Positions 9,497 through 19,146 are shown, counted from the stretch's first letter. The stretch is 64,000 nt of DNA from Ruegeria atlantica (GCA_013032095.1 WQBJ01000011.1:62001-126000), one strand, 5' to 3'. Notes: generated by a model not told the origin, from the letters alone. Made by a program: numbers and translations.

Positions 9497-10411
9497 GTGG
9501 CCAAGTCAAACCTGAACCGTTTGGAGTACTTTGTAGCGATAGCCGAAGCTGGAACCATTACGGCGGCGGCGGATCGCATGCGTGTCAGCAAGGCAGTGGT
9601 TAGTAAACAATTGCAGCTTCTTGAGGAAGAGCTGGGCGCAACTTTGGTTGTTCGAAATTCCCGCCATTTGAACCTGACGGAAACCGGACAAACATTTTAC
9701 GCGGCGGCGCAGGCGTCCGTTGCACAGGCAGAAGAAGCCTATGCGATGGTGCGACGCGGCAGCACCGAACCTTCCGGGACTTTGCGCATCACCGCACCAC
9801 TTGATTTGGGCGCTGATTACGTCGCTCCGGTCGCGGCGGAGTTTCGCAGAATGTATCCCGCAGTCACCCTTGAGCTGACGCTGAGTGATGTACGAATTGA
9901 TCCGGTCGAGGCGCGGTTCGACATCGCGTATCGTGTCGGCTGGTTAACCGATTCCGCAAACATCGCGCGCAAACTTGGGGAATTCAGGCAGATTGTAGTG
10001 GCCTCTGAGAAGGTAGTCGAAGAGTTTGGCAAACCTAAAACGCCGAATGACTTGGCGAATATTCCTTTTATCGAGCACCAGGCATTATCAACTCCACTCC
10101 GCTGGCGTTTCTTGGGGCATTCTGGCGATAAGATAGACGTAGAAATGACGCGGGCCCTGTCGGCGGACGTAACGCCAGCAATCAAAGCGATGACACTTGA
10201 TGGAGCGGGTATCTCAATCCTTCCGGATTTTTATGTTAGGAAAGAACTGGCGGATAAATCTCTGATCCAGCTTGTCCCGGACTGGACGCTTCCATCCGGA
10301 GGAATCTTCTCCGTTTTTCCGCCGACGCAGTATAGATCGAGCGCGACCCAGCAGTTTTCAAAACTCTTTGCCGAGTATATGCGGAAGGAACCGGCGCAAG
10401 CGCAAAAATGA
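9497..10411 (+). CDS. LysR-family transcriptional regulator
   Basis: This is a full-length 304-residue LysR protein: N-terminal helix-turn-helix (LEYFVAIAEAGTITAAADRMRVSKAVVSKQLQ is the recognisable region, residues about 7-38) and a substrate-binding-type effector domain to the end. The start is GTG at 9497. It is transcribed away from the MBL-fold gene with 131 bases between, the normal arrangement for a LysR protein and its target. No inducer can be inferred. Confidence 0.9.
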   Translation: MAKSNLNRLEYFVAIAEAGTITAAADRMRVSKAVVSKQLQLLEEELGATLVVRNSRHLNLTETGQTFYAAAQASVAQAEEAYAMVRRGSTEPSGTLRITAPLDLGADYVAPVAAEFRRMYPAVTLELTLSDVRIDPVEARFDIAYRVGWLTDSANIARKLGEFRQIVVASEKVVEEFGKPKTPNDLANIPFIEHQALSTPLRWRFLGHSGDKIDVEMTRALSADVTPAIKAMTLDGAGISILPDFYVRKELADKSLIQLVPDWTLPSGGIFSVFPPTQYRSSATQQFSKLFAEYMRKEPAQAQK

Positions 10412-10461
10412 AGCAAGTTTCTGGCAAAATAAACTTGGAATTCACCCCAATCGAGATTTTC

Positions 10462-10788
10462 TTATCGACCTCTGTGATTCCGGGTGACCTTCTCGCCGAC
10501 GCAGGGGGCCACCTTGCCCTGACATACTACCTTCGAATATTTCACCATCGATATTCTTGTCACGATCGACTTTCCTTGTGCCGATGGCGGGTCAAAAAAC
10601 CGGATCTTTTCCACTGTCGCGGAGGGCTTCTTACGGGGTAAGGTTGTTACCTGCGACGCCACCGACCTGCCCTGAACAACAACCCCGATCATGCCTTGGC
10701 GATCATAACTCGTTCTGATTGCAAGGTCACCGTTTTGCACAGCTTCCGGGTTGCCAGTGACGACCTTGTAACATCCGCTGACAGCCAA
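10462..10788 (-). pseudogene. possible remnant of a small lipoprotein gene
   Basis: The 108-residue frame has protein-like composition and codon use. It begins LAVSGCYKVVTG, which looks like a lipobox (cleavage before Cys6), but a TAG stop lies four codons upstream and there is no signal peptide ahead of the box in this frame. The rest (DLAIRTSYDRQGMIGVVVQG and onward) is hydrophilic and I do not recognise the family. Either the signal peptide was lost by mutation or the frame is accidental. The rest of 10412-11013 shows nothing else I can support. Confidence 0.35.
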
Positions 10789-11046
10789 AGGCGCGCGCTA
10801 AGTGTACTGCAACTCCCCTACAAAACAATGATTTACCAAATAGGGGAATATCGTACGAGAGCCGTTTGCACGCAACAGAACCCTGAAGACCAACGTCGGA
10901 CGCCTCGGGTTCGTCAATTCAGAAAAGTGCTCGACGCATCCGGATTTCAGACGTTTGAGTGCGGCGGAAATGACTGGTCATGTTTTTTTTAATTTCTTTG
11001 AAACGCACGATGTGTGGTGCAAACTTGTTTAAGGGAGCGATGTACT

Positions 11047-12396
11047 TTGAACACTGACAACAATGATCGCTGGTGGCTTCTGGGCGCTATGGGGGCAATC
11101 CTCGGAGTCATATTGTTGGATGAGACTGCGGTTGGTGTTGCCCTTCCGTCAATTCGCAGGGAGTTGGGGCTTTCAGAAATCTCATCCCATTGGGTGGTCA
11201 ATATATATTTGTTGACGTTGGCCTGCCTGGCGGGTGCGGCAGGACGCACGGGCGACATAGTCGGAATACGGGTGCTTCTGACGGCAGGTCTCACGATCTT
11301 CGGAGCGGCGTCGATCTTTGCAGGTTTCGCACCAAATGGATTAACCTTGCTTTTGGCTCGCGGTGTTCAGGGCATCGGAGCTGCTGCAATCTTCCCGCTT
11401 TCCCTGACGCTTATAGCCTTGTCTTTTGAGGAAAAAGAGCGCGGCAAGGCTTTAGGCATCTACGGCGCGATAGGCACATGTTTTCTGGCGGCCGGTCCAT
11501 TGGTTGGTGGGGTGCTTACTGCCGGTTTATCGTGGCGATGGATTTTCTGGATTAATCCAATTGTCGTCATTTGCGTCGGCTACGTCGTCTGGAGACTTTG
11601 GCGCGATCCACCGAGACGGATCAAAGAGCGCTTTGATCTGATCGGTTTGGTGCTGTTGCTCTGCGGACTTTCGCTATCGGTCTACGGCATTATGCAGGGG
11701 CCAGAAGTCGGATGGCAACGAGGCTACGTTATTGCTGCTCTAGTCATTGGGATTTCCGCGCTTGTCGTATTCGTATTGGTAGAAAAACAGCGCAATGATC
11801 CTTTGGTTGCGGTCGCTCTTTTTCGAAATCCGACATTCACCGCTTCTAACCTGATTGTCGGAACGGCCCAATATGCCAAAATCGCAACCTTCGTATTTGG
11901 ATCAATGTACCTCCAAACGGTTGAAGGTTGGGGGCCACTATGGGCCGGGATAGCCTTGCTCCCTGCCGTTTTGCCAACCACACTTGCTGCTCCGGTTGCT
12001 GGCAAATTGTCAGATGAGCGTGGAACTCGTTGGCCGGCCTTATTGGGTTTGGTGCTAATCACCTGCGGCCTTAGCCTGATGGCGGCGGGCATGATGTTCC
12101 AGATCACGGCCGCCATTTTTGTCGGCTTCGCCTCATTTGGCACGGCCGTCTCGCTCATGTTCGTTCCGTCTCAGCGCGCTGTGACGATGTCAGTTGCCCA
12201 ACACATGCAGGGTCAGGCCGGCGGGATTGTGTTGTCGAGCCAATTGATAGGGGGCACTCTCGGTATGGCTGTGTGCAGCACAATATTGGCGGTGACCTCA
12301 TCTTTTGCGGCTGTGTTTTGGGTGGCCGGCATCTTTTCCATGTTGGTTTTGACTTACTCTAACCACGCGCTCGATACGCACGAACCCGCACTATAG
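11047..12396 (+). CDS. MFS exporter, DHA2 (14-TM drug:H+ antiporter) family
   Basis: The protein is about 449 residues, almost entirely hydrophobic helices, and has the DHA2 layout: LLDETAVGVALPSIRREL in helix 1, then LLLARGVQGIGAAAIFPLSLTLI and GPLVGGVLTAGLSWRWIFWIN (motif C-like). Such inner-membrane proteins export drugs or metabolites using the proton gradient; the substrate is unknown. I prefer TTG 11047, placed eight bases after AAGGGAG; the frame is open to GTG 11014 (460 residues), which has no ribosome site. It stands alone, followed by a convergent operon. Confidence 0.88.
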   Translation: MNTDNNDRWWLLGAMGAILGVILLDETAVGVALPSIRRELGLSEISSHWVVNIYLLTLACLAGAAGRTGDIVGIRVLLTAGLTIFGAASIFAGFAPNGLTLLLARGVQGIGAAAIFPLSLTLIALSFEEKERGKALGIYGAIGTCFLAAGPLVGGVLTAGLSWRWIFWINPIVVICVGYVVWRLWRDPPRRIKERFDLIGLVLLLCGLSLSVYGIMQGPEVGWQRGYVIAALVIGISALVVFVLVEKQRNDPLVAVALFRNPTFTASNLIVGTAQYAKIATFVFGSMYLQTVEGWGPLWAGIALLPAVLPTTLAAPVAGKLSDERGTRWPALLGLVLITCGLSLMAAGMMFQITAAIFVGFASFGTAVSLMFVPSQRAVTMSVAQHMQGQAGGIVLSSQLIGGTLGMAVCSTILAVTSSFAAVFWVAGIFSMLVLTYSNHALDTHEPAL

Positions 12397-12721
12397 TCTA
12401 TTCTAAGTGTGTCTTGAGGGCACTGTTGCATTAGGTGATCCGGCTGCAGAAAGAGGGTCCTCAAAATCCGCAGTGCTCAGGGCACAGCGGTGATAGACCC
12501 AAACTGCATAAGCAATGATTTTTCGAGTGAAACGGACGCCTTTTAGACGTGGTAGGTCAGTCGATTGGGTCACGTCGTAGCGCTACAACTTCCTTGTCAT
12601 AGCAACAAGTTGGCAATGCCGATCTGCTGCTGCCATGTACACGTGGCGCAATATGAACATTAAACACGGCCCAAAATATCGGGCCGCTCGGTTACTCTGC
12701 AGTACCCCTAAGCAGAATGCC
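12397..12721. other. convergent intergenic region carrying repeat copy 2
   Basis: This 325-base gap separates the MFS gene from the end of the MttB-like gene. No coding frame is convincing. It holds the second copy of the dispersed repeat at 12558-12621. No strong terminator hairpin with a T-run stands out. Confidence 0.6.
12558..12621. repeat. dispersed 64-bp repeat, copy 2
   Basis: This is the partner of 5539-5602, with the same orientation and a constant offset of 7019 bases, so the match is ungapped. The core shared words are ACAACTTCC, TGTCATAGCAAC and AGTTG. It lies 100 bases beyond the stop of the minus-strand MttB-like gene; copy 1 lies 20 bases beyond the stop of a minus-strand cyclase gene. 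Confidence 0.7.
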
Positions 12722-14269
12722 TCAAGGTATGTCGTTTTCCAGGGCTCGAATGGGAAAGCGTTGACGGATATCCCGGTCAATCTCATGGGGTATATGCGTT
12801 GGGGCTGGGTGCGCCAGCATCTCCTCTGTGCGTAGACGGGCGCGTTCCAGCAGGTCTTTGTCCGGAGCTTCAACCCATTCCTGCGGTGTGCGCCTGTCGG
12901 CCATCGCCGGATAGAAATAATCGCTCTCCATGCGACGGATCGTCTGATTATGCCCAAGAAAATGCCCAGGCCCATCTACGCAGACATCACGGATGGTCTC
13001 CAAAGACAGAGTGTTCTCAGTCACCTCAAATCCACGTGTCGCCCGCATTACAGAGCCGATCAGGTCGTTGTCGAGGACAAAGCTCTCCAGCGAGCAGCCC
13101 AGCAGGGATCCGTACATACCCGCAGCCTCATAGACCAGATTGGCACCTGCTAACGAGGCCAAGAGTTCCGTATAACCCTTTTCATATCCTGCCTGAAAAT
13201 CCGGCAATTTGCTGTCAGTCATCCCTGCGCTCACGGCACAGGGAATATCGTAGAATTGGGCCATTTGAGCGCAGGCGGCCATGAGCAGACCTTGTTCAGC
13301 TGATCCGCCCGACATTGCTCCGGTTCGCAGGTCGCTGACAAAGGGAAGCGCGCCAAAAGTGGCAGGGTGGCCGGGGTTCAAAAGGTTGACATAGACAATG
13401 CCCGCCAGCACTTCGGCAGTTTGCTGAGCTACGGCTCCGGCCAACGGGGCAGGGCTGGTCGCGCCTGCTTGTCCTGCGGACACCAACTTGAGCGGGATCC
13501 CGTATTTGGCGGCGCATTCTATAACTTCAAGCGCATCTTCGGCAAAGGTCAGAGGGGGCACAATGAAGCAGGTAGACACACACATTGGAGGCCGTGCGCG
13601 CAAGGCGTCATAGCCGCCTGCAATCATAGCCATCATCTGCACCGCCTCTGCCATCACGATCGCCGATCCGAAAGAGGTGCCCGTGGGTTTGGCTGTACCC
13701 TTCATGCAGGCATAGGCGGTATTCAGGTCCATTTCGCGCGGGTCCGAGATGTCACGGGCGACCACCGTGCGCTGAAACATGTGAATATTAGGGAGTTGGT
13801 TGGCCAGCCGTGCCATGTCGTAGAGATCGCGAAGGGTCGTGTCGCGGATCTCGCCAGTGGCGCTGTCAACTATATGTACCGCCGCGCCAGATGTGCCAAA
13901 ATAGGTGCGGCTGCCCGAAGGGTCGATGTCATGGGCGGGGTTGAGCCCATGGAGCTTGAAGCCACGCCCTGCGGTATTCAAAACGTCACGCACCAGAGAC
14001 TCGGGCATCAACAGGCGGCTGTCCTCGGTCAGGCGTCCCCCTGCAGCGGTGATCGTGCCAATACATCTCTGTGAAGCACCCTTGATGCCGATTTCTTCGA
14101 GAATGCGCATCGCAGTTTGGTCGATCTTCCCGATTTCAGTTTGGGTCAGTGGGGCGTATTGACCGCCTTCGATCCCCGGCCAGATCGCATTTGTCGGTCC
14201 GGACCCAGCCCCGTCACTGCGTGCCTGACGACGCGCGGCGCGTCCACCTGATCGGGTTCGGGTAGTCAT
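12722..14269 (-). CDS. trimethylamine methyltransferase (MttB) family protein, non-pyrrolysine
   Basis: The 515-residue protein is an MttB-family (COG5598) methyltransferase. The N-terminus is the arginine-rich leader typical of alphaproteobacterial members (TRTRSGGRAARRQAR), followed by the TIM-barrel body (GTSGAAVHIVD, LNPGHPATFGALPFVSD, AMSGGSAEQGLL). No in-frame amber codon occurs, so it is the non-pyrrolysine type. Some such proteins demethylate glycine betaine and pass the methyl group to a corrinoid protein; the substrate here is not known. ATG 14269 follows GAGGAG and overlaps the stop of the MmgE/PrpD gene (ATGA), so this is the last gene of a coupled operon. A paralogue is at 32123-33691. 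Confidence 0.88.
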   Translation of the reverse strand: MTTRTRSGGRAARRQARSDGAGSGPTNAIWPGIEGGQYAPLTQTEIGKIDQTAMRILEEIGIKGASQRCIGTITAAGGRLTEDSRLLMPESLVRDVLNTAGRGFKLHGLNPAHDIDPSGSRTYFGTSGAAVHIVDSATGEIRDTTLRDLYDMARLANQLPNIHMFQRTVVARDISDPREMDLNTAYACMKGTAKPTGTSFGSAIVMAEAVQMMAMIAGGYDALRARPPMCVSTCFIVPPLTFAEDALEVIECAAKYGIPLKLVSAGQAGATSPAPLAGAVAQQTAEVLAGIVYVNLLNPGHPATFGALPFVSDLRTGAMSGGSAEQGLLMAACAQMAQFYDIPCAVSAGMTDSKLPDFQAGYEKGYTELLASLAGANLVYEAAGMYGSLLGCSLESFVLDNDLIGSVMRATRGFEVTENTLSLETIRDVCVDGPGHFLGHNQTIRRMESDYFYPAMADRRTPQEWVEAPDKDLLERARLRTEEMLAHPAPTHIPHEIDRDIRQRFPIRALENDIP

Positions 14270-15603
14270 AGGCTTTCTCCTCGAAAAAAGGTGGCAATGT
14301 CTGGGGCATCCGGCCATGAAAGTACGCTGCCAAAGGCGCTTTCGGGTTTTCCGGTTAATGCGGCGAATTTCGCACCAAGCTGTTCCAGCGCCATTGGAGA
14401 CTGTGCGGCACCAAGCGGAGTAGCGCAGGAGGCTTGCAGCACCTCGCCCGTCGATAAGGTGACCGTCAGCACATCGGGCTGGGCTGGGTCATAGTTCATC
14501 TCGGGTCGCCGCGCCGGTTCCGCAGTGACCGAGGTCAGGGCAATCAAACGTGATACGTCTCGGCGCCGCCAGAATTCATTTTCGCTATCTTCCAGCGTCA
14601 GGTTCCCGCTGCTCAGGATTTGCGCGATGCAAGCCGGTGCGGAAAACAGTGCCTCATTCCGCGTTGCCGGGTTCTTGAAGGGTAGAATCTCTGCATGGAA
14701 ATCCGGAATTTGTGCATGGATAGAAGTGATTTCAGACAACAGGTCCGCCAATGCGTCTCGTAGATCCAGCGCTGCCGTCATCAAACGATGGGTGTAGCCG
14801 CAGGACGGCCATGGCTTGATGATAAGCCCGTACTCTTCCAACGCCCATGGAGTGCCAAGCCGATCCAAGCCATGTTCGAACCGGTTCGCGTCGTAGTTTC
14901 CCATCAAACCCGCAAAGCCGCGGGCGTGATCCAGCACATGGGCCTGTCCTGTGAGGCCTTGTGCAGCCAGCAGGGCAGCCTCCAAACCACCCCGTGCGGC
15001 CCATCCGGCCTGTAGGGGCTTGGCATTCGAACTAAATTGCAATGAGTAGCCGGTTGCCTGAGAAACTGACAACGCCAAGGCGTGGGCAGTTTGGCTCTCG
15101 GTCAATCTCAGTAGCCGCGCACAAGCCCCGGCGGTGCCGATGGCTCCAAGCGTGGCAGTGGAATGAAAGCCACGAGCGTAATGGTCGAGCGAGACCGCTT
15201 CACCGAGGCGCATGATGATTTCGGTGCCCACTGCATAGGCCGCCAACAGATCAGCCCCGCTGGAAGGATGGATGTGGCTCGCGGCCAGGAGAGCTGGCAG
15301 CAAAACCACCGTGGGGTGTGTGTTGCCTGGCTCTTCCCAATCATCGAGATCCCACGCATGACCTGCCACTGCGTTCATCTGTGCTGCCAGAAGCGGGCTG
15401 ACGGTTCGGGTGCACCCATAGAGCTGGGCAGATCCAGCCCCTTGGTCCGCAAGGGCGGTAGCGGCCCGTTTGGCGACTTCGCTGTTTGCTCCGGCAAGAA
15501 TGCAACCAAAGCAATCAGCCACGGCGGGCGCGATCACATCTGTAAGCTCTCTGTTCATTTGAGCGGAGGTCGCAAAACGCGCAATTCGGGCGATGGCAGT
15601 CAT
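14266..15603 (-). CDS. MmgE/PrpD family protein
   Basis: The 445-residue protein has the MmgE/PrpD all-helical fold signature: DCFGCILAGANSEVAKRAA near the N-terminus, GHAWDLDDWEEPGNTHPTVVLLPALLA in the first third, and FHSTATLGAIGTAGACARLL. PrpD is 2-methylcitrate dehydratase, and relatives act as aconitate-type decarboxylases or isomerases. Here a methylcitrate role is unlikely because no other methylcitrate gene is nearby. The operon context suggests a hydratase, dehydratase or isomerase step on a multicarboxylic or hydroxy acid. Both ends overlap their neighbours by four bases. Confidence 0.88.
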   Translation of the reverse strand: MTAIARIARFATSAQMNRELTDVIAPAVADCFGCILAGANSEVAKRAATALADQGAGSAQLYGCTRTVSPLLAAQMNAVAGHAWDLDDWEEPGNTHPTVVLLPALLAASHIHPSSGADLLAAYAVGTEIIMRLGEAVSLDHYARGFHSTATLGAIGTAGACARLLRLTESQTAHALALSVSQATGYSLQFSSNAKPLQAGWAARGGLEAALLAAQGLTGQAHVLDHARGFAGLMGNYDANRFEHGLDRLGTPWALEEYGLIIKPWPSCGYTHRLMTAALDLRDALADLLSEITSIHAQIPDFHAEILPFKNPATRNEALFSAPACIAQILSSGNLTLEDSENEFWRRRDVSRLIALTSVTAEPARRPEMNYDPAQPDVLTVTLSTGEVLQASCATPLGAAQSPMALEQLGAKFAALTGKPESAFGSVLSWPDAPDIATFFRGESL

Positions 15604-16004
15604 GACAGCTTGTCCAACTCTTTAAGGAACTTGCCCGCCTTCAGGCGGTTTTTGTCGGCTGCTGTGGCAGCTTCGAATCCGGAATGCGAAAAGCATGGGT
15701 TAAGGCGCATGTTGTAGAACCACAGATGCAGCCCGCTCGCTGCGATCAGACTATTGCGAAAATTGCGCAGCCTGATCCGGCCGATCCAACCCGCCAAGAG
15801 GGTCTTAGTGGTTTCTCCGTTGGGCATTACCCAAGCGTACTCAGCCCAAGAGAGGAAGAACTTTATAACGATGGTTGAGACCGCCAACCGACAGCTTGCA
15901 ATCCATTTGAGCCAAGTGATCGGAAGCCGAGGCCAAGACAAATTGGGTGAAGCAGGGATCGGCAGTTCCGAGTGACGGTTCCAGTGATTGTTTCGCGCGC
16001 TCAC
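15600..16004 (-). pseudogene. sterol desaturase/fatty acid hydroxylase family gene with internal deletion
   Basis: The 134-residue frame joins two parts of a sterol-desaturase-like protein. Residues 1 to about 98 look like its N-terminal membrane region (ending AASGLHLWFY). The following LNPCFSHSGFEAATAADKNRL corresponds to the C-terminal part of the family around the SHSGFE motif. The middle, with most histidine boxes of the di-iron site, is missing, and the tail (FLKELDKLS) replaces the expected histidine-rich FHQLHH-type segment. GTG 16004 has a good AAGGAAG site, so it is still translated and coupled by ATGA to the MmgE/PrpD gene. It is probably inactive. The family call is from memory of its motifs. 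Confidence 0.65.
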
Positions 16005-16015
16005 GTGTATCTTCC

Positions 16016-17497
16016 TTACTCAAAAGGATCAGACTGGTGAGGGTTTGTGCTCAGCCACACGGATTTGGTCTGCAAAAAGCACCGCATCCCCTCCCAGCCG
16101 TTTTCACGACCAAAGCCGGACTGCTTATAGCCACCGACCGGAGACTGGGTGGCAGCGTTGAAATAGTTGTTGATATAGACAGTGCCTGCCTCGATCCGGT
16201 CAGCCATACGCATGGCCTTGGCCACATCGCGGGTCCATATACCTGCGGCGAGCCCGTAGGCCGTGTTATTGGCAATGCGGATAACATCGTCTTCATCATC
16301 CCACGCTTCAGTACTGGCAACGGGGCCGAAGACTTCGTTCTGCGCCAGATCGGCGGTGTTGGGGACGTCGGCAAATATGGTGGGGCCGATGTAGTAACCC
16401 TCATCACGACATTCCTTGCGGCCGTCTAGCAGCATTTTATGACCCGCCGCTTCTGCCGCTTCGATTTTGCCCAGCACGCTTTCGTAGTGCGGGCGGTTTG
16501 CGATAGGCCCGATCTGGGTTTGCGGGTCCAGCGGGTCTCCTACTCGGGCCTTTTTCGCCACCTTGACCAAGCGGTCTGTAAACGCGTCGATGATGTCGCG
16601 ATGCACTAAAATGCGAGATCCGGAGATGCAGCTTTGCCCACCCGGCGGAAATATACCTGCTGCTACGCCGTTCACGGCGAGGTCTAAATCCGCGTCGGGA
16701 AGAACAATCTGAGGCGACTTGCCTCCCAATTCCATCACTACCGGTTTCACGCCCCGCGCGGCGGCGATCGCTGCTGCGCGCCCCCCGCCTGTGCCGCCGG
16801 TAAAGCTGACCATGCGCACGTCAGCGTGTTCAATCATCGGGGCGGCGGTGGTAGGGCCGTAGCCCGTAACCACATTCAAAACGCCGGGAGGGAGCTCCGC
16901 TTCCAGCAGCACCTCCATCAGCTCCAGCGTCGAGCAACTGGACTGTTCAGAAGGTTTCATCACCACCGTATTCCCCGCCGCCAGACAAGGCGCGAGCTTC
17001 ACAAACAATGTGCCCAGCGGGGAGTTCCACGGCAGCACCTGAGCCACCACACCATAGGGCTCCCATTTGACATAGTTATGGATATCCGGCGCCTCAGCCG
17101 GGATCAGGCGACCTTCGAATTTGTCGCATAACCCCGCATAGTAGTGCCAGCTGTCCACAAGCCACGCTCCTTCGCGCAAGCCAGGGGTGATCATCGAAGG
17201 GAGCTTGCCGTTGTCTCTCGTCTCAACTTCGCCCAACCGATCGGCGTGTTTGGAGATCACGTCTCCGATCCGGCGCAGGTATCGCCCACGCTCGGCCGGT
17301 TGCATGCGCGCCCAAGGCCCGTCGTAGAAAGCCGATTTCGCCGCAGCCACAGCACGGTCTACGTCGGCTTGCCTGCAGTCTGGGATACGTGCCCAGACCT
17401 GCCCGTTGGCGGGGTTTTCGCTGTCAATATAGTGACCTTCAATCGGCTCATGCCATTCGTTGCCAACGAAGTAGTGAAGGGTTCGAACGTCACTCAT
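16016..17497 (-). CDS. NAD(P)-dependent aldehyde dehydrogenase
   Basis: This full-length 493-residue aldehyde dehydrogenase has the expected motifs: PWNSP at 156-160, SFTGGTGGGR at 231-240, general base Glu256 in MELGGKSP, and nucleophile Cys290 in GGQSCISGSR. It oxidises an aldehyde to the acid in the cytoplasm. The gene overlaps the GMC oxidoreductase by four bases, so the pair probably converts an alcohol to an acid in two steps, as BetA and BetB do for choline. The neighbouring genes do not prove choline as substrate. Confidence 0.92.
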   Translation of the reverse strand: MSDVRTLHYFVGNEWHEPIEGHYIDSENPANGQVWARIPDCRQADVDRAVAAAKSAFYDGPWARMQPAERGRYLRRIGDVISKHADRLGEVETRDNGKLPSMITPGLREGAWLVDSWHYYAGLCDKFEGRLIPAEAPDIHNYVKWEPYGVVAQVLPWNSPLGTLFVKLAPCLAAGNTVVMKPSEQSSCSTLELMEVLLEAELPPGVLNVVTGYGPTTAAPMIEHADVRMVSFTGGTGGGRAAAIAAARGVKPVVMELGGKSPQIVLPDADLDLAVNGVAAGIFPPGGQSCISGSRILVHRDIIDAFTDRLVKVAKKARVGDPLDPQTQIGPIANRPHYESVLGKIEAAEAAGHKMLLDGRKECRDEGYYIGPTIFADVPNTADLAQNEVFGPVASTEAWDDEDDVIRIANNTAYGLAAGIWTRDVAKAMRMADRIEAGTVYINNYFNAATQSPVGGYKQSGFGRENGWEGMRCFLQTKSVWLSTNPHQSDPFE

Positions 17498-19146
17498 TGA
17501 GTTTGCTCCATTGGAAATTCGGCAGGAAGAGGTGCTCGGCCAAGGATCATGTCGGCCGCTTTTTCCGCCATCATGACTACGGTCGCATAGAGATTTCCGG
17601 TAATTTGCTTCGGCATGGCTGAGGCGTCGCAGACACGCAGCCCGTCGATCCCATGTACCCGCAATTCGCCGTCGAGCACGTCGCCCATGCGTGCGGTGCA
17701 GGCAGGGTGGTGACCCGTATAGGCGGTGTCACGTATAGCCCTCTCGATCTCGGTATCGGAGTGTGCGTCTTTCCAGGCGCCGATCTCGCTTGTCGTGAGC
17801 GAGGCAATCGGCTCTTGCGCCATGACCTCGCGCATAGCTGCTACGCCGGATTTCAGCACGTTCAGATCAAGGGGATCGGCAAAGTAGTTTGGGTCAATTA
17901 CCGGATGCGCGCGCGGATCGGCGCTGGCCAAGTACACGGTGCCTTCCGAGCGAGGGCGTTCAAGGTTGATGTCGATCTGAACACCAGGTCGGGCCATCTT
18001 ACGCCCCCGAACCAAGAGCTTGCGGCCAAGTCGCTGCATTAGGGGGATGGTCTCGGCGGCGCCATTGCTGAGGTTTTCCTCAACCACCATCGGGGTCATG
18101 TAGACCTCCAGCTCCGGCAGGGCCGGATCTTCAAGTGCGTGAAATAGAACGGTTGAGAAGAATGCCCCGCCGCCGTGACCTCCGCCATTGAGGAGCCAAT
18201 GCCCCATCAGCTTGGCCGCGTGATCAAATCGCTGATACTTGGCGGGGCTCAAGTCCAGCCGCTCGGAGCCCCATTGCATAGACACATCCGGATGATCTGA
18301 CAGATGCGCCCCAACCGAGGGCAAGTTGGCGACCACTTTTATACCGTGTTTGGTCAGATGATCTGCAGGTCCAATCCCTGAGAGCATAAGTAATTGCGGC
18401 GTACCAAACGCCCCTTGGCAGATAATCACCTCGCGCGCGGCGTGGATAACGTCTCCGCCCATTGTTTCTAACCCTACGGCTTTGCCATTTTCGACCACGA
18501 TCCGCGCGATGTGGGTGTGGGTGCGCAGCGTTAGGTTGCGGGGCGGGTTGGAAAGATACGAAATCGCTGCTGATTGGCGAACGCCCTTTGATACGGTGCT
18601 GTCATTGCGGGCGACACCTGTCCGATATGGGCCGTTAAAGTCGTCGATCTGCTTGTGCCCGGCGCTTACAGCCGCCTCCAGAAAGGCTCGTTCCATCTCT
18701 CCGAAATTCCGCGCCGGTTCTGTCTTGAGCGGCCCGTCCGCCCCGTGCCATGCGTCCCGTCTGTTCCGCGATCCCTCAGAGCGACGAAAATAGGGCAGCA
18801 CATCCGCAAAGGACCACCCAGGCATCTGCCAACCGTCATAATCTGCCGGCACCCCACGCATGTAGATCATTCCATTGACAATGGACGACCCGCCCAGGGC
18901 TTTGCCACGTGGAAAATAAATCGACCGACCATTCAATCCCGGTTGAGGCGCAGAGGTGTATCCCCAATCCAGCCGAGGATTGCCGAAGACAAATCCATTG
19001 CCTGCAGGCATACGAATGAAGAGATCACGCCCCTTGCCACCTGCTTCAACAAGACAGACGGACACAGATGGATCCTCTGCCAAACGCGCAGCCAGCGCAC
19101 ATCCGGCAGAGCCGCCGCCCGCGATGACATAATCAAAGCTCGTCAT
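17494..19146 (-). CDS. GMC-family FAD oxidoreductase (choline dehydrogenase-like)
   Basis: The 550-residue protein has the GMC flavin-binding start (VIAGGGSAGCALAARLAED, residues 7-25), the first GMC signature GKALGGSSIVNGMIYMRG, and the C-terminal active-site region TGHHPACTARMG followed by DASAMPKQITGNLYATVVMMAE. The nearest named relatives are BetA and alcohol dehydrogenases such as AlkJ. It likely oxidises a primary alcohol and passes electrons to quinone. It overlaps by four bases both with the downstream aldehyde dehydrogenase and with the upstream LeuB-like gene. Confidence 0.92.
   Translation of the reverse strand: MTSFDYVIAGGGSAGCALAARLAEDPSVSVCLVEAGGKGRDLFIRMPAGNGFVFGNPRLDWGYTSAPQPGLNGRSIYFPRGKALGGSSIVNGMIYMRGVPADYDGWQMPGWSFADVLPYFRRSEGSRNRRDAWHGADGPLKTEPARNFGEMERAFLEAAVSAGHKQIDDFNGPYRTGVARNDSTVSKGVRQSAAISYLSNPPRNLTLRTHTHIARIVVENGKAVGLETMGGDVIHAAREVIICQGAFGTPQLLMLSGIGPADHLTKHGIKVVANLPSVGAHLSDHPDVSMQWGSERLDLSPAKYQRFDHAAKLMGHWLLNGGGHGGGAFFSTVLFHALEDPALPELEVYMTPMVVEENLSNGAAETIPLMQRLGRKLLVRGRKMARPGVQIDINLERPRSEGTVYLASADPRAHPVIDPNYFADPLDLNVLKSGVAAMREVMAQEPIASLTTSEIGAWKDAHSDTEIERAIRDTAYTGHHPACTARMGDVLDGELRVHGIDGLRVCDASAMPKQITGNLYATVVMMAEKAADMILGRAPLPAEFPMEQTQ

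Noticed and set aside
9366-9509. Longer N-terminus of the MBL-fold protein, up to 9509
   Set aside because: It would overlap the divergent LysR gene and hide the signal peptide; the AAGGAG-preceded ATG at 9365 is better.
13367-14074. A 235-codon plus-strand frame opposite the MttB-like gene
   Set aside because: Shadow frame, with His/Arg/Cys-rich composition typical of antisense translation.
12722-14269. Pyrrolysine-containing MttB
   Set aside because: No in-frame amber codon occurs in either MttB-like gene and no pyl genes are visible.
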